Assembly: GCF_004210215.2 (NCBI RefSeq) | Contig: NZ_CP067394.1 | Coordinates: 2,976,001-3,040,000, forward strand | DNA: 64,000 bases | DNA from: Cryobacterium sp. SO1 | GTDB taxonomy: Bacteria > Actinomycetota > Actinomycetes > Actinomycetales > Microbacteriaceae | Direction of reading: 5' to 3' | Part shown: in pieces, positions 33,059 through 42,868 of the stretch | Layout: each line of letters starts with the position of its first letter | Position numbering within the stretch: the stretch's first letter is position 1 | Translations under genes and position numbers: made by a program | The notes under the pieces: generated by a model | Seen by the model: only the letters and a program-made list of their open reading frames with translations | Databases searched by the model: none | What the model was told of the DNA's origin: nothing

Positions 33059-34805
33059 CGTCACCGTTGCCCAGCCCGAGGGCGCTCTCGATGAGGGTGT
33101 CCTCGCCGTGCTGGCTCGCCGCGATCACGCTTTCGCGTTCCCACGGCGCCACGATCGGGAAGTAACGCTCGAGGAAGTCGGTGACGGCCGCGGTGCGCAC
33201 CTCGTCGCTGATCTCGGGGAAGCTGCCGTCGTTCAGGCAGAACATGTCCTGGTCGCGGCGCTTGAGCAGCTTGTTCATCTGCCGCAGCGCCAGCTTGAGT
33301 GTGGTCTCCACGTAAAGGGAGCGGGCCTGGGTCTGCTCCACGGCGCGGCCGGTGGCCAGCGCGTAGTAGTGGTACAGCGAGTTTGTCACCGAGATGTCGG
33401 TGGCCGAGCGGAACCGGCTGGCCATGGTGCGACGGAAGTCCTCGGGGAATTCAGCCTCCAGCTCGGCCATGACGCTCTTGCGCAGCGGGGCCGGAGTGTG
33501 CTCGAGGTGCCGGGTGGTGACCTTGCCGAATCGTTCGCGCAGTAATGCACGGTTCACCCGGGCGGCGTTCTCGAACCCGCTGCGGCTCGGGTCGTTGTCG
33601 CCGAGGCCGATGCGGGTCGCAGCCTCGACGAACTTGGTGACACCGCCGGGTGAGAAGAACAGCTCAGGTCCCACCGGACGGCCGAAGAACATGTCGTCGT
33701 TGGAGTAGATGAAGTGCTCGGCGATGCCCGGGATGTGGTGCAGCTGGCTCTCTACGGCGTGCGAATTGTGGGTGGGCAGCACCGAGACGTCCGGGAAGAA
33801 GTCTTCGCTGTTCATGATGGTCACCCGCGGGTGATCTACCAGCCACTCGGGAGCCGGCGAGTCGGTGGCGATGAAGATGCGGCGCACCCACGGCGCGAAC
33901 ATGTAGACGCTCCGCAGGGCGTACTTGAGTTCGTCGATCTGGCGGAAGCGGGCATCCGAGTCGTCGCCGGAGCCTGTGACGTACCCGGCCATGCGCAGGG
34001 CGCGGGCCTTCTGGAAGTCGCTGGAGGAGCCGTCCACCCAGGAGAAGACCAGGTCGATGTCGAAGCTGATGTCGCTGACCAGGTCGTCGAACATGTTCTG
34101 CAGGGTGCGCCAGGTGCGGCCGAACAGCTCGACCGTGGTCTCGCGGGCCTCGGCGCGCGGCAGCCGGCGGCGCATCAGGGCGTTCTCGACGGGGGCGACG
34201 ATCTCGTCCTCGCCGAACCGCCACAACTCGAGCTGGAACGCGGTTTCGGCGCCGTAGCGGAGCCGGCCGATCGGTTCGATCCGCGGCTGGTAGACCCTGA
34301 ACACGTCGGAGGTGCCCAGCGTCGCGAGGGCGCCGTCAGCGGCGAGGATCGGCCGGGCGGGGTCGCCGTCGAGCGGCTTGAGGTAGAAGGGCGTGTTGGC
34401 GAAAGCCTCGGCCAGAGCGCGGCTGATCTTCTTGCGGCGCTTGCGGTTGACCGCGATGACCGGGCGGTCGTGATCGCCGCGCACCAGCAGGTAGTCGATG
34501 CCGGCGGTGTCGAGGGCGTCGGCCAGGGCGAGCAGATCGCTGACCCTGGATTCGTGCGGGGTGAAGTGACCGTTGATCAGGGCGATCTCGCCCTTGCGCA
34601 CGACAACGTCGTCGCGGTCGAACCGGCGGGTGCGGTCGTCGAGGGTCAGCAGCACCAGCTCAGGTTCGCTGCTCAGCGAGAGCACCGGAATCGACCCGGT
34701 GTCCGGCGTGGAATCGGCGGTGGAAGTCGGTGCGGCCTCGGAGAAGCCGCTGCCGCTTGCGGATCGCGATTGTCGTGCGGAATCGGTGCGGTCAAAGCGT
34801 GCCAT
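32988..34805 (-). CDS. Stealth-family sugar-phosphate transferase
   Basis: 605 residues. The four conserved Stealth regions can be seen: CR1 [13 protein letters not shown] (about 248-260), CR2 [20 protein letters not shown] with [14 protein letters not shown]3 [20 protein letters not shown], and CR4 near [13 protein letters not shown]. Stealth proteins transfer hexose-1-phosphate to build capsule-type polymers. The first 45 residues are a Ser/Thr-rich low-complexity leader, followed by an extra domain of about 200 residues. No other polymer genes lie nearby. The C-terminus is encoded within the end of the opposing phosphodiesterase gene. Confidence 0.88.
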   Translation of the reverse strand: MARFDRTDSARQSRSASGSGFSEAAPTSTADSTPDTGSIPVLSLSSEPELVLLTLDDRTRRFDRDDVVVRKGEIALINGHFTPHESRVSDLLALADALDTAGIDYLLVRGDHDRPVIAVNRKRRKKISRALAEAFANTPFYLKPLDGDPARPILAADGALATLGTSDVFRVYQPRIEPIGRLRYGAETAFQLELWRFGEDEIVAPVENALMRRRLPRAEARETTVELFGRTWRTLQNMFDDLVSDISFDIDLVFSWVDGSSSDFQKARALRMAGYVTGSGDDSDARFRQIDELKYALRSVYMFAPWVRRIFIATDSPAPEWLVDHPRVTIMNSEDFFPDVSVLPTHNSHAVESQLHHIPGIAEHFIYSNDDMFFGRPVGPELFFSPGGVTKFVEAATRIGLGDNDPSRSGFENAARVNRALLRERFGKVTTRHLEHTPAPLRKSVMAELEAEFPEDFRRTMASRFRSATDISVTNSLYHYYALATGRAVEQTQARSLYVETTLKLALRQMNKLLKRRDQDMFCLNDGSFPEISDEVRTAAVTDFLERYFPIVAPWERESVIAASQHGEDTLIESALGLGNGDVSAESGSAWSLAARGMRGDFPQP

Positions 34806-35208
34806 GGTCCTCCTTGGCGAGAATTACGTGAAGCGGTAACGGATGCAGGGCTGGCTGCGGGTGCGGAGCGGCTGTTCGGGACATGCAGAGGGGGGAACTC
34901 CGCGGGGCGGGCATCGATGCGCCAGGCCCCGGAGTATGCGCCCGGTTTTCCCGGGCATCGACATCCCGGTGCAGATCGGGCGAGGGCCCGCTGGGAACAG
35001 AGATGTCGATCTAGTGTACGTCGCCGCGGGGTGCGGGTCGTGACCCCGCGCCGCGGCCGGTGGGGCGGCGCGGGCAGCGGGCCCGGCCGCGCCGCTGTCC
35101 CCGACTGTGCCCGCTCCGGACAATTGCACCCGGCGTGCCGGGTGCAATTGTCCGGAGCAGGAACAGATAGCGGCTCGAGAAGCGGGCGGGGCGGCGGATG
35201 CGAGCGGG
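34806..35208. other. 403-nt intergenic region upstream of the Stealth gene
   Basis: Holds palindrome family A copy 5 (35104-35167) at the end nearest the thioredoxin-domain gene. The remaining 300 nt show no convincing gene, hairpin or promoter; the AT-richest spot is around 34820-34845, close to the Stealth start. Confidence 0.6.
35104..35167. repeat. 64-nt palindrome, family A, copy 5
   Basis: The best-paired copy: GCTCCGGACAATTGCACCCGG pairs without mismatch with its complement around the centre CGTG (the left arm is quoted as 21 nt in two halves: GCTCCGGACA and ATTGCACCCGG). Where other copies have GTGCGGAC, this one has GCTCCGGA with the opposite arm changed to match. It lies 41 nt beyond the stop at 35209. 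Confidence 0.9.
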
Positions 35209-37194
35209 TCAGGCGAGTGCGGCGGCATCCGTGGTGGGCAGGCGGCAGACGAAGTCGCGGCAGAGGTAGGCGGTGGGGCGGCCGTCGCGGGTCGTGCGGT
35301 CGGCGAACAGGTCGAAGCCGGCTGCGGCAAAGGCTGCGCCCTGCTGCTCGCTGACCACCGCGACCAGGCCGTGGTGTCGCCGTGCGGCGTCAACGAGGGC
35401 CTGGGCGGCGTCGCCGGGGCCAGGATCGCCGGGTCCGGCGGGACTCGCGGGCAGCTCGGGTCCGCCGGGACTGGCGGGGCCGGCGGGATCGCCGGGATCG
35501 CCGAGATCGCCGAGATCGCCGGGATCGCCGGGATCGCCGGGACCAGTGCTGGCTGGCAGCCCGGGGCCCGGGTTCGGCATCACCACGACGAGTTGCTCGA
35601 TGGGGGACGTCAGGGCGCTGACCAGGCGGAGGGCGGCGCCGTAGGCGAGCGGGTTGAGCTCGCCCGAGCCGACCAGCCGCCCCATACCGGCCGTGGCCGC
35701 GTCGCGGTAGCGGCCCTCGCCGGTGAGCAGGTGCAGCCGCCAGGCGGCCGCGGCGATGGCCGACAGTCCGGACGGGTAGGCGCCCTCGGAGGGGTCGGTG
35801 GTCAGGGCCAGGCCCTGACCGGTGAGCACCGGGTCGGCACCTTCCGGAGCGCTGAACCCGCGTCCGGCATCGGGCAGGGTCCGGTCGATCAGCTCCCGGG
35901 CGGCGACCGCATAGGCAACCTCGCCCGTGGCCGTGGCGAGCTCGAGCAGGCCGCCGGCGAGCATGCCGTAGTCCTCCAGCGTCGCGACCGCGGGCGAGAG
36001 GCGGCCGTCGATGGATGCCCGCACCAGGCTGCCGTCGCCCCGGCGGTGCAGCTCGAGCAGCCGGTCGGCGGCGCGGCGGGCCAGGTGCAGCCAGGTGTCG
36101 TCGGCGAAGGCCTGCCCGGCCATCGCGAGCGCCCCGATCGCCAGTCCGTTCCAGCCGGTGAGCACCTTGGCGTCCAGGGCAGGCGGGCTCTGGTCACGGC
36201 GGGCGTCTTCGTCGAGGGCGTAGTAGCCGCCTTCGACCCGCACCCCGTCCACGGTGCTCTCCGAGTCCTGGGCGCTCGCGAAGCCGCCGTCGGGCAGCTG
36301 CAACACGGCGCCGAGAAAGCGCACCAGGCCCTCGGCCACGATGCGGGCCCAGCGTTCGCCGGTGAGCATCCAGGCCCGGGTGTACAGCTCGAGCAGTTGC
36401 GCGTTGTCGTAGAGCATCCGTTCGTAGTGCGGGTCGCTCCAGTCGCGGTTGACGGCGTAACGGAAGAAGCCGCCCTCGATGGGGTCGCGGAGCGGCGACG
36501 CGCCCATTCCCTTGAGCGTGCGCAGGGCCAGGTCGCGGCCGTCGGCGCGGTCGAGCAGCAGGGCCAGGGTCGGCGCCGCGGGAAACTTGGGGGCGCCGCC
36601 GAAGCCGCCGTAGACCGGGTCTTCGGCGCTCGCCAGCCGGGCAACGGTGTCGGCGAGCCTGGCCTGGTCCGGCACCTCCCCCGCCGACGCCGGCGCTGCC
36701 TGGCCGAGCGCTTCGGCCAGGTCGGCCGCGCTGTCTTCGACGGCGTCCCGGCGGTTGATCCAGGCATCCGTGACGGCGGCGAGAACATCGCGAAACGCCG
36801 GATGCCCGGGCAGCGGCGTCGGCGGCGAATAGGTGCCGGCGTGGAACGGCCGGCCGGCCGGGGTGACGAACACGTTCAGCGGCCAGCCGAGGTTCTGGGT
36901 GAACGCGCCGGCGGCGGCGAGGTAGCTGGTGTCGACATCCGGATGCTCCTCCCGGTCGACCTTGATGCTCACGAACCTCTCGTTGAGGTAGGCGGCCAGC
37001 GCTGGGTCGCTGAAGCTCTCGCGGGCCATCACGTGGCACCAGTGGCAGGTGGCGTAGCCGATCGACACGAGAACCGGCACGTCCCGGCGGCGGGCCTCGG
37101 CGAAGGCGGCCTCACCCCACGGCTGCCAGTCGACGGGGTTGTCGGCGTGCGAACGCAGGTACGGGCTGATGGCGTCGGCGAGGCGATTGGGCAT
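35209..37194 (-). CDS. thioredoxin-domain protein of the YyaL/SSP411 (DUF255) family
   Basis: 661 residues. N-terminal DUF255 thioredoxin-like domain with ATCHWCHVM (Cys50, Cys53), [12 protein letters not shown] and [12 protein letters not shown], followed by a six-hairpin-like alpha/alpha domain ([43 protein letters not shown]). The function of the family is not established; the second domain resembles carbohydrate epimerases. Between about 540 and 600 there is a collagen-like Gly-X-Y stretch ([18 protein letters not shown]), absent from typical relatives and encoded by a 9-nt tandem repeat. Confidence 0.92.
   Translation of the reverse strand: MPNRLADAISPYLRSHADNPVDWQPWGEAAFAEARRRDVPVLVSIGYATCHWCHVMARESFSDPALAAYLNERFVSIKVDREEHPDVDTSYLAAAGAFTQNLGWPLNVFVTPAGRPFHAGTYSPPTPLPGHPAFRDVLAAVTDAWINRRDAVEDSAADLAEALGQAAPASAGEVPDQARLADTVARLASAEDPVYGGFGGAPKFPAAPTLALLLDRADGRDLALRTLKGMGASPLRDPIEGGFFRYAVNRDWSDPHYERMLYDNAQLLELYTRAWMLTGERWARIVAEGLVRFLGAVLQLPDGGFASAQDSESTVDGVRVEGGYYALDEDARRDQSPPALDAKVLTGWNGLAIGALAMAGQAFADDTWLHLARRAADRLLELHRRGDGSLVRASIDGRLSPAVATLEDYGMLAGGLLELATATGEVAYAVAARELIDRTLPDAGRGFSAPEGADPVLTGQGLALTTDPSEGAYPSGLSAIAAAAWRLHLLTGEGRYRDAATAGMGRLVGSGELNPLAYGAALRLVSALTSPIEQLVVVMPNPGPGLPASTGPGDPGDPGDLGDLGDPGDPAGPASPGGPELPASPAGPGDPGPGDAAQALVDAARRHHGLVAVVSEQQGAAFAAAGFDLFADRTTRDGRPTAYLCRDFVCRLPTTDAAALA
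35410..35560. repeat. 9-nt minisatellite inside the thioredoxin-domain gene
   Basis: GATCGCCGG and GATCGCCGA alternate at least six times near 35487-35541, with looser GGG-ACT/CGC repeats on the left side. In the protein this gives GDP/GDL triplets, so unit number can change without breaking the frame. Confidence 0.75.
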
Positions 37195-37481
37195 GGCACC
37201 ATTGTGACGCGGCGGCCTTCGTGCCGGCTGGTGGCGGCGATATCCGGTGGGTGGCGCGGGTGGCGCGGGTCCGGCTGATGCGGTGGCGTCCGGTCCGGGT
37301 GGCGCGGGAGAAGGCTAAGGCAGGTTGACGCTCCCGACATGGTGCTTGCGCGTGTTCCGTGCCACGACATCCTGGGTCACTGCCCGGGTTGGCGCAGACG
37401 TTTCTCCTGGGGTAACGCCCTCGGTTTCATTGAGCGTTTGTGTGGGTCCTGAGCTTGGGCCCCACACCTACGATGAAACTC

Positions 37482-37898
37482 ATGCCCAAAGGGATCGGAG
37501 ACCAAATTTCCTTCAGTGACAATGAGACAAACACCAGCGGACGGCAACGGCCGGAAGGATTAGGGGAAGTTTCGAGAGGTATCGTCGCGCCCGTTGTTCT
37601 TTTCATTGTGGACGTGTTCGTTGGTTCGTTGCTGTCGGTCGTACTCCTGTTTATGCAGATGGGAGTCGCCGCGTGTAGCGACCTGAGCGTGCAGTGCGAC
37701 TATCAGCTTCTCTACGCAACACTGTGGATCACACCGATCGCCACTCTGGCGACCGCGGCCGGTACCATAACCGTGTTGATTCTGCAGCGCCGCCAGCGCA
37801 CAGCGGCGACTTGGCTCGTGCCCGCACTCGGACTGATGGCAATCGTCATCGCGTTCATAGTCGCCGGGACGCTGCTTGGTGTCGCCATACCGGTCTAG
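37482..37898 (+). CDS. small membrane protein in a lower-GC patch
   Basis: 138 residues from the ATG at 37482; a Met three codons upstream (37473) is possible. A TACGAT box at 37469-37474 lies 7 nt before the chosen ATG, suggesting a leaderless transcript, though no -35 is obvious. Three membrane segments: VAPVVLFIVDVFVGSLLSVVLLF, TPIATLATAAGTITVLIL and WLVPALGLMAIVIAFIVAGT. Base composition and codon use (TTT, GTT, TCT) are lower in GC than neighbours, hinting at acquired DNA. No family recognised. Confidence 0.6.
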   Translation: MPKGIGDQISFSDNETNTSGRQRPEGLGEVSRGIVAPVVLFIVDVFVGSLLSVVLLFMQMGVAACSDLSVQCDYQLLYATLWITPIATLATAAGTITVLILQRRQRTAATWLVPALGLMAIVIAFIVAGTLLGVAIPV

Positions 37899-38128
37899 TG
37901 ATCCTGGGGGATCAGGACTTCGACGTGTGCCTTGAGTTTCCACGCGGCTTTTCCCAGGCGTGACCGATCGGTGTAAGCCTCGAGGTGAGCGTCAATGTTG
38001 TGCACTGGCTTGCGGAGATCGGTGGGGGCGAGCGGTTGATCGGCTATGCAGAGTGGGGTGAGGAGCCGGTTATGAACCCTCGCGTAGAACAGCGCGATGC
38101 GGGTTCGTTGCGGCAACTCGCGTGCCAC
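37895..38128 (-). pseudogene. possible C-terminal remnant of a transposase
   Basis: A 77-codon frame containing RIALFYARVHNRLLTPLCIADQ in two parts (RIALFYARVH, NRLLTPLCIADQ), APTDLRKPVHNIDAHLEAY and RSRLGKAAWKLK. The pattern of a helix with FYARVHNRLL..L, then LR..L..ID.H, resembles the tail of certain actinobacterial DDE transposases as I remember them. There is no catalytic domain, no terminal repeat and no upstream part, so if real it is a relic. It sits in the lower-GC patch. Low certainty. Confidence 0.35.
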
Positions 38129-38194
38129 GGCCCCGTTTCGGAGGGTTGCCCAACCGGGGGTCGACTGTGAGACTGGAGGGAACGAAGGGTCACC

Positions 38195-38455
38195 ATGGAC
38201 ATCTGGGCACTGCTGCTGGGGATCGGCACGATGGCTTTGATCGCCGTGGCCGTAGTCGTGGTCTTCGGTTCCCTATTCCGCACCCCGATGTCGGGCACCG
38301 AGCGGGCGATCTGGGTGCTGATCATCCTCATGTTCCCGGTCGTGGGCGCCTTCGTGTGGTTGTCCTGGGGCCAGGACTCGTTTCGCCGCCGGATCGGGGA
38401 CTCCCCCGTGGCCGCCGGCCCCGCGCCCGTACCGGCCGAACCACCCCGGCGCTGA
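38195..38455 (+). CDS. small membrane protein with PLDc_N-type domain
   Basis: 86 residues; GAGGGAACGAAGGGTCACC precedes the ATG, giving a good ribosome binding site. Two membrane helices (LLGIGTMALIAVAVVVVFGSLF and AIWVLIILMFPVVGAFVWLSWG) with a short charged turn match the phospholipase D N-terminal (PLDc_N) module seen alone in many actinobacterial proteins. The Pro/Ala-rich tail is cytoplasmic. Function unknown. It precedes the J-domain gene by 66 nt. Confidence 0.8.
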   Translation: MDIWALLLGIGTMALIAVAVVVVFGSLFRTPMSGTERAIWVLIILMFPVVGAFVWLSWGQDSFRRRIGDSPVAAGPAPVPAEPPRR

Positions 38456-38521
38456 CCGGACACCCTCCCCCGTCCACCGGCCCATGAGCATCCACCGCCG
38501 CCCCGAACCCGGCCGCGCCGC

Positions 38522-39301
38522 ATGAGCGACCGCACGATGACCCCGGCCGAGGCGGCGGCGGTTCTCGAGGTGCCCGTTGATGCCGAACTGGAGCAGGTGG
38601 AGCGGGCGTTCAGATTTCACGCCCAGCGCTCGCACCCCGACAGGCTGACCGCCGCGAGCCCGGCCGAGCTGGCCGCGGCGGCCGCCCGGTTCTACAGGAT
38701 CAGCCAGGCTCGGGCCGTGCTGCGTGAGGCCGAGGCCGAGCGGATGCGCCGGGTCCCCGGCTCCAGCGCGTACCCGCCGGGCGCCACAGGACCCGGCGCC
38801 GCGTCGGGGCCCGGTGGCGGTGCGCCTGGCGCCGCGGGCCGGGGCACTGGCCCCGGCGCTGCGGCGGGTCCGGGCGACGCATGGCCCGGCAACGGTTCGG
38901 CGCCGTACCGCCCCGGGCCCCTGCCGGGTTGGGCGGACGACGAGCCCGCCCCGCCGCTTGAGCCCGCCGGCCCGTGGCTGTTCTGGGTGTGGACGGGCCT
39001 CTACGTGCTGGCCGCCGGCATCTCGTACATCGGCGGGCCGCTCCCCCAGTCCGCACTCGATCTGTGGCTGCGACTGGTGCCGCTCGGGCTGGCATCCGTG
39101 GCCTTCGCCCGCACCGGACGCACCGGATACCTGGCGATCGTGCTGGCGTTGGGCGCCGCCACCGCCGTGCTCACCGTGGTGTTCGCCTCGTTCGGTCCGC
39201 TCGTGGCGATGCAGCTGCTCATCGCCCCGGTGCTGGGGCTGGTGGCCCTTGGCCGGCCCAAGCAGCTGCGACGTCGGACGCCGCCCCTCCCCGGCGAATA
39301 G
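38522..39301 (+). CDS. J-domain membrane protein
   Basis: 259 residues. N-terminal J domain (about 5-75): TPAEAAAVLEVPVDAELEQV, then the HPD tripeptide in RSHPDRL and FYRISQARAVL. The HPD motif that stimulates DnaK is intact. Residues about 80-130 are a Gly/Ala/Pro-rich low-complexity stretch. The C-terminal half has three to four helices (WTGLYVLAAGISYIGG, LVPLGLASVAFA, AIVLALGAATAVLTVVFASFG, MQLLIAPVLGLVAL). Presumably recruits Hsp70 to the membrane; partner unknown. Confidence 0.85.
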   Translation: MSDRTMTPAEAAAVLEVPVDAELEQVERAFRFHAQRSHPDRLTAASPAELAAAAARFYRISQARAVLREAEAERMRRVPGSSAYPPGATGPGAASGPGGGAPGAAGRGTGPGAAAGPGDAWPGNGSAPYRPGPLPGWADDEPAPPLEPAGPWLFWVWTGLYVLAAGISYIGGPLPQSALDLWLRLVPLGLASVAFARTGRTGYLAIVLALGAATAVLTVVFASFGPLVAMQLLIAPVLGLVALGRPKQLRRRTPPLPGE

Positions 39302-39414
39302 CGCCCCGGCCCATCTCGCGAAAGCGATGGGCCAAGCACGCGAAGGCGGGGTTGTGGTCACCTCCCGAGCACCAGGCAACCACCCGGCCGCTGTCGCGGA
39401 GGGTGGCGGGCGGC

Positions 39415-40080
39415 TCAGACCAGTGCGCGCTCCACGAGCGCCCGGCGGCGTTGCACCCGGCTCCAGATCACGAAGCCGGTGATGGTGAAGGCTCCGTAGA
39501 AGAGGTACAGGATGGCCGAGGCGTAGTAGCCGGCGCTGATCAGCAGCGGCACCCCGACGATGTCGACGGCCACCCAGATCAGCCAGAACTCGGTCCAGCC
39601 GCGGGCCATCCCGTAGGTGGCCAACAGCGAGCCGGCGAAGATCCAGGCGTCGGCCCAGACCGGTTCAAAGGAGCCCAGCGCCCGGAAGATCGGGGTGAGA
39701 ACCAGCGTGCCGACCACCAGGCCCAGACCCAGGCCGATGCGCGCACGGGTGCCGGCCCAGTGCGGGGCGACGGCCACGGTGCCGGCCGAGCGGGTGCGCG
39801 ACCACTGCACCCAGCCGTAGACCGACACGATGATGAACATGATCTGGCGACCGGCCTGCCCGAGCAGGTTGACCGGGTTGGGGGTGCCGAAGACGGCGCC
39901 GAGGAAGACCGTGAAGAGCAACGCGTTGCCGAGGATACCCACCGGCCAGGCCCAGATCTTGCGGCGCATCCCGCCGACGGCGCTGGCGATGCCGAACGCG
40001 TTGCCGATGATCTCGCGCCAGAGGATGGTCTGGGTGCCGATCTGCAGCTGGGCGTCAAAGAGCCAATTGATCAGGGACAC
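39415..40080 (-). CDS. pnuC: PnuC-family nicotinamide riboside transporter
   Basis: 221 residues from the GTG at 40080 (GGGAGAGAAG upstream). PnuC proteins import nicotinamide riboside down its gradient, driven by phosphorylation inside. Seven hydrophobic segments and the hallmark GNAFGIASAVGGMRRKIWAWPVG (first and second halves GNAFGIASAVGG, MRRKIWAWPVG), VYGWVQWSR and TEFWLIWVAVDIVGVPL identify the family. A NadR/NRK partner is not in the window. No riboswitch or NiaR site was recognised upstream. Confidence 0.92.
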   Translation of the reverse strand: MSLINWLFDAQLQIGTQTILWREIIGNAFGIASAVGGMRRKIWAWPVGILGNALLFTVFLGAVFGTPNPVNLLGQAGRQIMFIIVSVYGWVQWSRTRSAGTVAVAPHWAGTRARIGLGLGLVVGTLVLTPIFRALGSFEPVWADAWIFAGSLLATYGMARGWTEFWLIWVAVDIVGVPLLISAGYYASAILYLFYGAFTITGFVIWSRVQRRRALVERALV

Positions 40081-40193
40081 AAGGTACTTCTCTCCCGGAT
40101 GGGTCGCATCCGTGCACGTCCCAATGTAAGGCGTTCGGGCGCGGGACTATTCCACGGTGCTATCCGGCGTGCTATCCAGCCGGCGCCGGCATG

Positions 40194-40775
40194 TCACCAG
40201 ACGATGGCGGCGGAGTCCGCCGAGAGGTTGGCCGGCAGGCTGGCCCGCACCAGCGGCAGCCCGCGCCGGATAGCCTGGTCGATACGATCGCTGAGCTCGG
40301 GGTTGGTCACCCGGTAGTCGGTGAAGTCGGAGTCCTTGGCGTACACCCCCAGCGGCAGGGTGAGCGCCTGGAAGAAGCTGAACAGCGGCCGGAACTGGTG
40401 CTCCAGGATCAGCGCGTGCCGATCGCTGCCGCCGGTCGCGGCCAGCAGCACCGGCTTGTCCACCAGCGAGTACTGCTCGACGAAGTCGAAGACGTGCTTG
40501 AACAGGCCGGTGAACGACGCCCGGTACACCGGCGACGCCACGATGAGCAGGTCGGCGCCCTCGATGCGCTGCAGGTCGGCCTCGGCCGCGGCGGACAGTT
40601 CGTCGCGCCGCAGCGCCCCGCTGAATTCGCGGCCCACCTGGCTGAGCTCGATCAGGTGCACGTCGATGGAGAGTTCACGTTCGAGCGCGGCGAGAATCTC
40701 CCGCACCAGGGCGGTGGTCTTCGAGGGCGCGTGCAGGCTGCCGGAGACGGCGACGACGTTCAGGGTGTACGACAT
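40194..40775 (-). CDS. NADPH-dependent FMN reductase (MsuE/SsuE-like)
   Basis: 193 residues. Flavodoxin-like fold with FMN-phosphate loop SGSLHAPSKT (11-20), LLIVASPVYRASFTG and LLAATGGSDRHALILEHQFRPLF, the last characteristic of the MsuE/SsuE branch that supplies reduced FMN to alkanesulfonate monooxygenases. No monooxygenase lies next to it. It is co-directional with pnuC, 113 nt apart, so it may be transcribed with it. Cytoplasmic. Confidence 0.9.
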   Translation of the reverse strand: MSYTLNVVAVSGSLHAPSKTTALVREILAALERELSIDVHLIELSQVGREFSGALRRDELSAAAEADLQRIEGADLLIVASPVYRASFTGLFKHVFDFVEQYSLVDKPVLLAATGGSDRHALILEHQFRPLFSFFQALTLPLGVYAKDSDFTDYRVTNPELSDRIDQAIRRGLPLVRASLPANLSADSAAIVW

Positions 40776-40962
40776 ACCTCGACGCTAGGTGGCCGGTGCG
40801 GCTGCCGCCACCCGTGCCGACACACGGCGTAAGACGGCGGATGCGCCCGGCGCCGGCGCATCCACTGCCCGGGCCGCTCGGGCATTCGCCGAGTCGCGGC
40901 AAAACGCCCCTTCGGGCGCCGCCAAGGGGTATCTTGCGGCAAGTGGGCGCAGCGCACTGCAC

Positions 40963-41019
40963 CGACTTTCCGCAAACGGCCCCTTCAGCGGTGCAGAAGG
41001 GGCCGTTTGCGGCAAGTCG
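40963..41019. terminator. long hairpin after the aldo/keto reductase gene
   Basis: A 24-nt arm (CGACTTTCCGCAAACGGCCC then CTTC, 40963-40986) pairs with 40996-41019 with one mismatch and a 9-nt loop. A weaker, related hairpin (GCGGCAAAACGCCCCTT with AAGGGGTATCTTGCGGC) occupies about 40894-40940. The strong one ends 18 nt beyond the reductase stop at 41037 and should terminate it. Confidence 0.75.
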
Positions 41020-41036
41020 ATGAAGCCCGGGTGCGG

Positions 41037-41879
<843 letters not shown>

Positions 41880-41970
41880 CTAGGGACCGGGCGGATGCGC
41901 CGCACGTCATGCATGCCGACAGCGTAATCCGGCTGCCCTCGGCGTCCGCCGCCGTCCCTCTCCCGGGCCA

Positions 41971-42034
41971 ACCGTGCCCGCTGCGGACAATTGGTCCCGG
42001 CACACCGGGCCCAATTGTCCGCACGGGGACCAGT
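41971..42034. repeat. 64-nt palindrome, family A, copy 6
   Basis: ACCGTGCCCG, CTGCGGACAA, TTGGTCCCGG, centre CACA, CCGGGCCCAA, TTGTCCGCAC, GGGGACCAGT. The inner pair TTGG/CCAA replaces TTGC/GCAA of other copies, a compensated change. It lies only 6 nt from the stop codon of the ABC permease gene ending at 42041. Confidence 0.9.
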
Positions 42035-42040
42035 TGCGGC

Positions 42041-42868
42041 TCAGCGGTAGCGGCGGCCCTCGTCGCGGCGGAAGAGCAGCAGGGCCAGGGCGAAGGTCGC
42101 CGCGGTCCAGACCAGGATGCCCACCCACACCCACGGCTCCAGCTCACCGCCCTGCACGGCCCAGACCACGAACTCCCGGGCCTGCCGAGACGGCAGGAAC
42201 TTCGACAGCGTGTCGAGCCAGTCGGCGAAGAGGTACGGCGGCAGGAACAAACCGCCCGCGAACGCGAGGCCGAACATCACGATCTGCACCACCGCGATCG
42301 CCGCCTTGGACGACATCGAGTAGCCGATCGAGATGCCGATGAACATGAACGGCAGCGCCGAGATGCCCAGCGCCACGATCCCCGCGAGAATCCCCAGAGC
42401 GGATGCCTCCGCCGCGGTGAACAGTGCCCCGATCGCGATCACCGGCAGGATCGACACCAGTCCCATCAGCCCGGTCGAGCAGATCTGCCCGAGCACCCGG
42501 GAGATACCCGGCACCGGCAGGGTGCGCAGGTACGGGTCCCAGGGCTGCTCGCGGTTGGCCGAGATATTCAGGCCGAAGCTGAACAGCGAGTTGGACATCA
42601 GCGCGAACACGCTCAGAGCGATCACCGCCTGGGTGGCGAACTCGGGGTTGTCGGCGACGGCGCGCTGCGGCACCACGAAGAACAGCAGCGACAGCCCGGG
42701 AAACACCAGCGACCCGATCAGGGCGGCCGGGATGCGGAACGTCTCGACGAGGATGATCCGCGCGTGCACGAGCGTGAGCGCGAGGATGCCCGTGCGCCCG
42801 CCGAGAACCGCGGCACGGCTACCGGTGCCGGGCGCGGTGCCGGAAGGGGTGGGCGTGAGGGTGCTCAT
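42041..42868 (-). CDS. ABC-2 type transporter permease
   Basis: 275 residues with about six membrane segments (IPAALIGSLVFPGLSLLFFVV, TQAVIALSVFALMSNSLFSF, ISRVLGQICSTGLMGLVSILPVIAI and others), the layout of drug-type ABC-2 permeases. Start overlaps the ATPase stop in an ATGA junction. Fourth and last gene of a tightly coupled operon with a regulator; probably an exporter of a toxic compound or antibiotic. Confidence 0.9.
   Translation of the reverse strand: MSTLTPTPSGTAPGTGSRAAVLGGRTGILALTLVHARIILVETFRIPAALIGSLVFPGLSLLFFVVPQRAVADNPEFATQAVIALSVFALMSNSLFSFGLNISANREQPWDPYLRTLPVPGISRVLGQICSTGLMGLVSILPVIAIGALFTAAEASALGILAGIVALGISALPFMFIGISIGYSMSSKAAIAVVQIVMFGLAFAGGLFLPPYLFADWLDTLSKFLPSRQAREFVVWAVQGGELEPWVWVGILVWTAATFALALLLFRRDEGRRYR

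Noticed and set aside
39001..39339. Antisense frames across the J-domain gene as extra small membrane proteins.
   Set aside because: Their composition mirrors the sense gene and they lack starts with ribosome binding sites.
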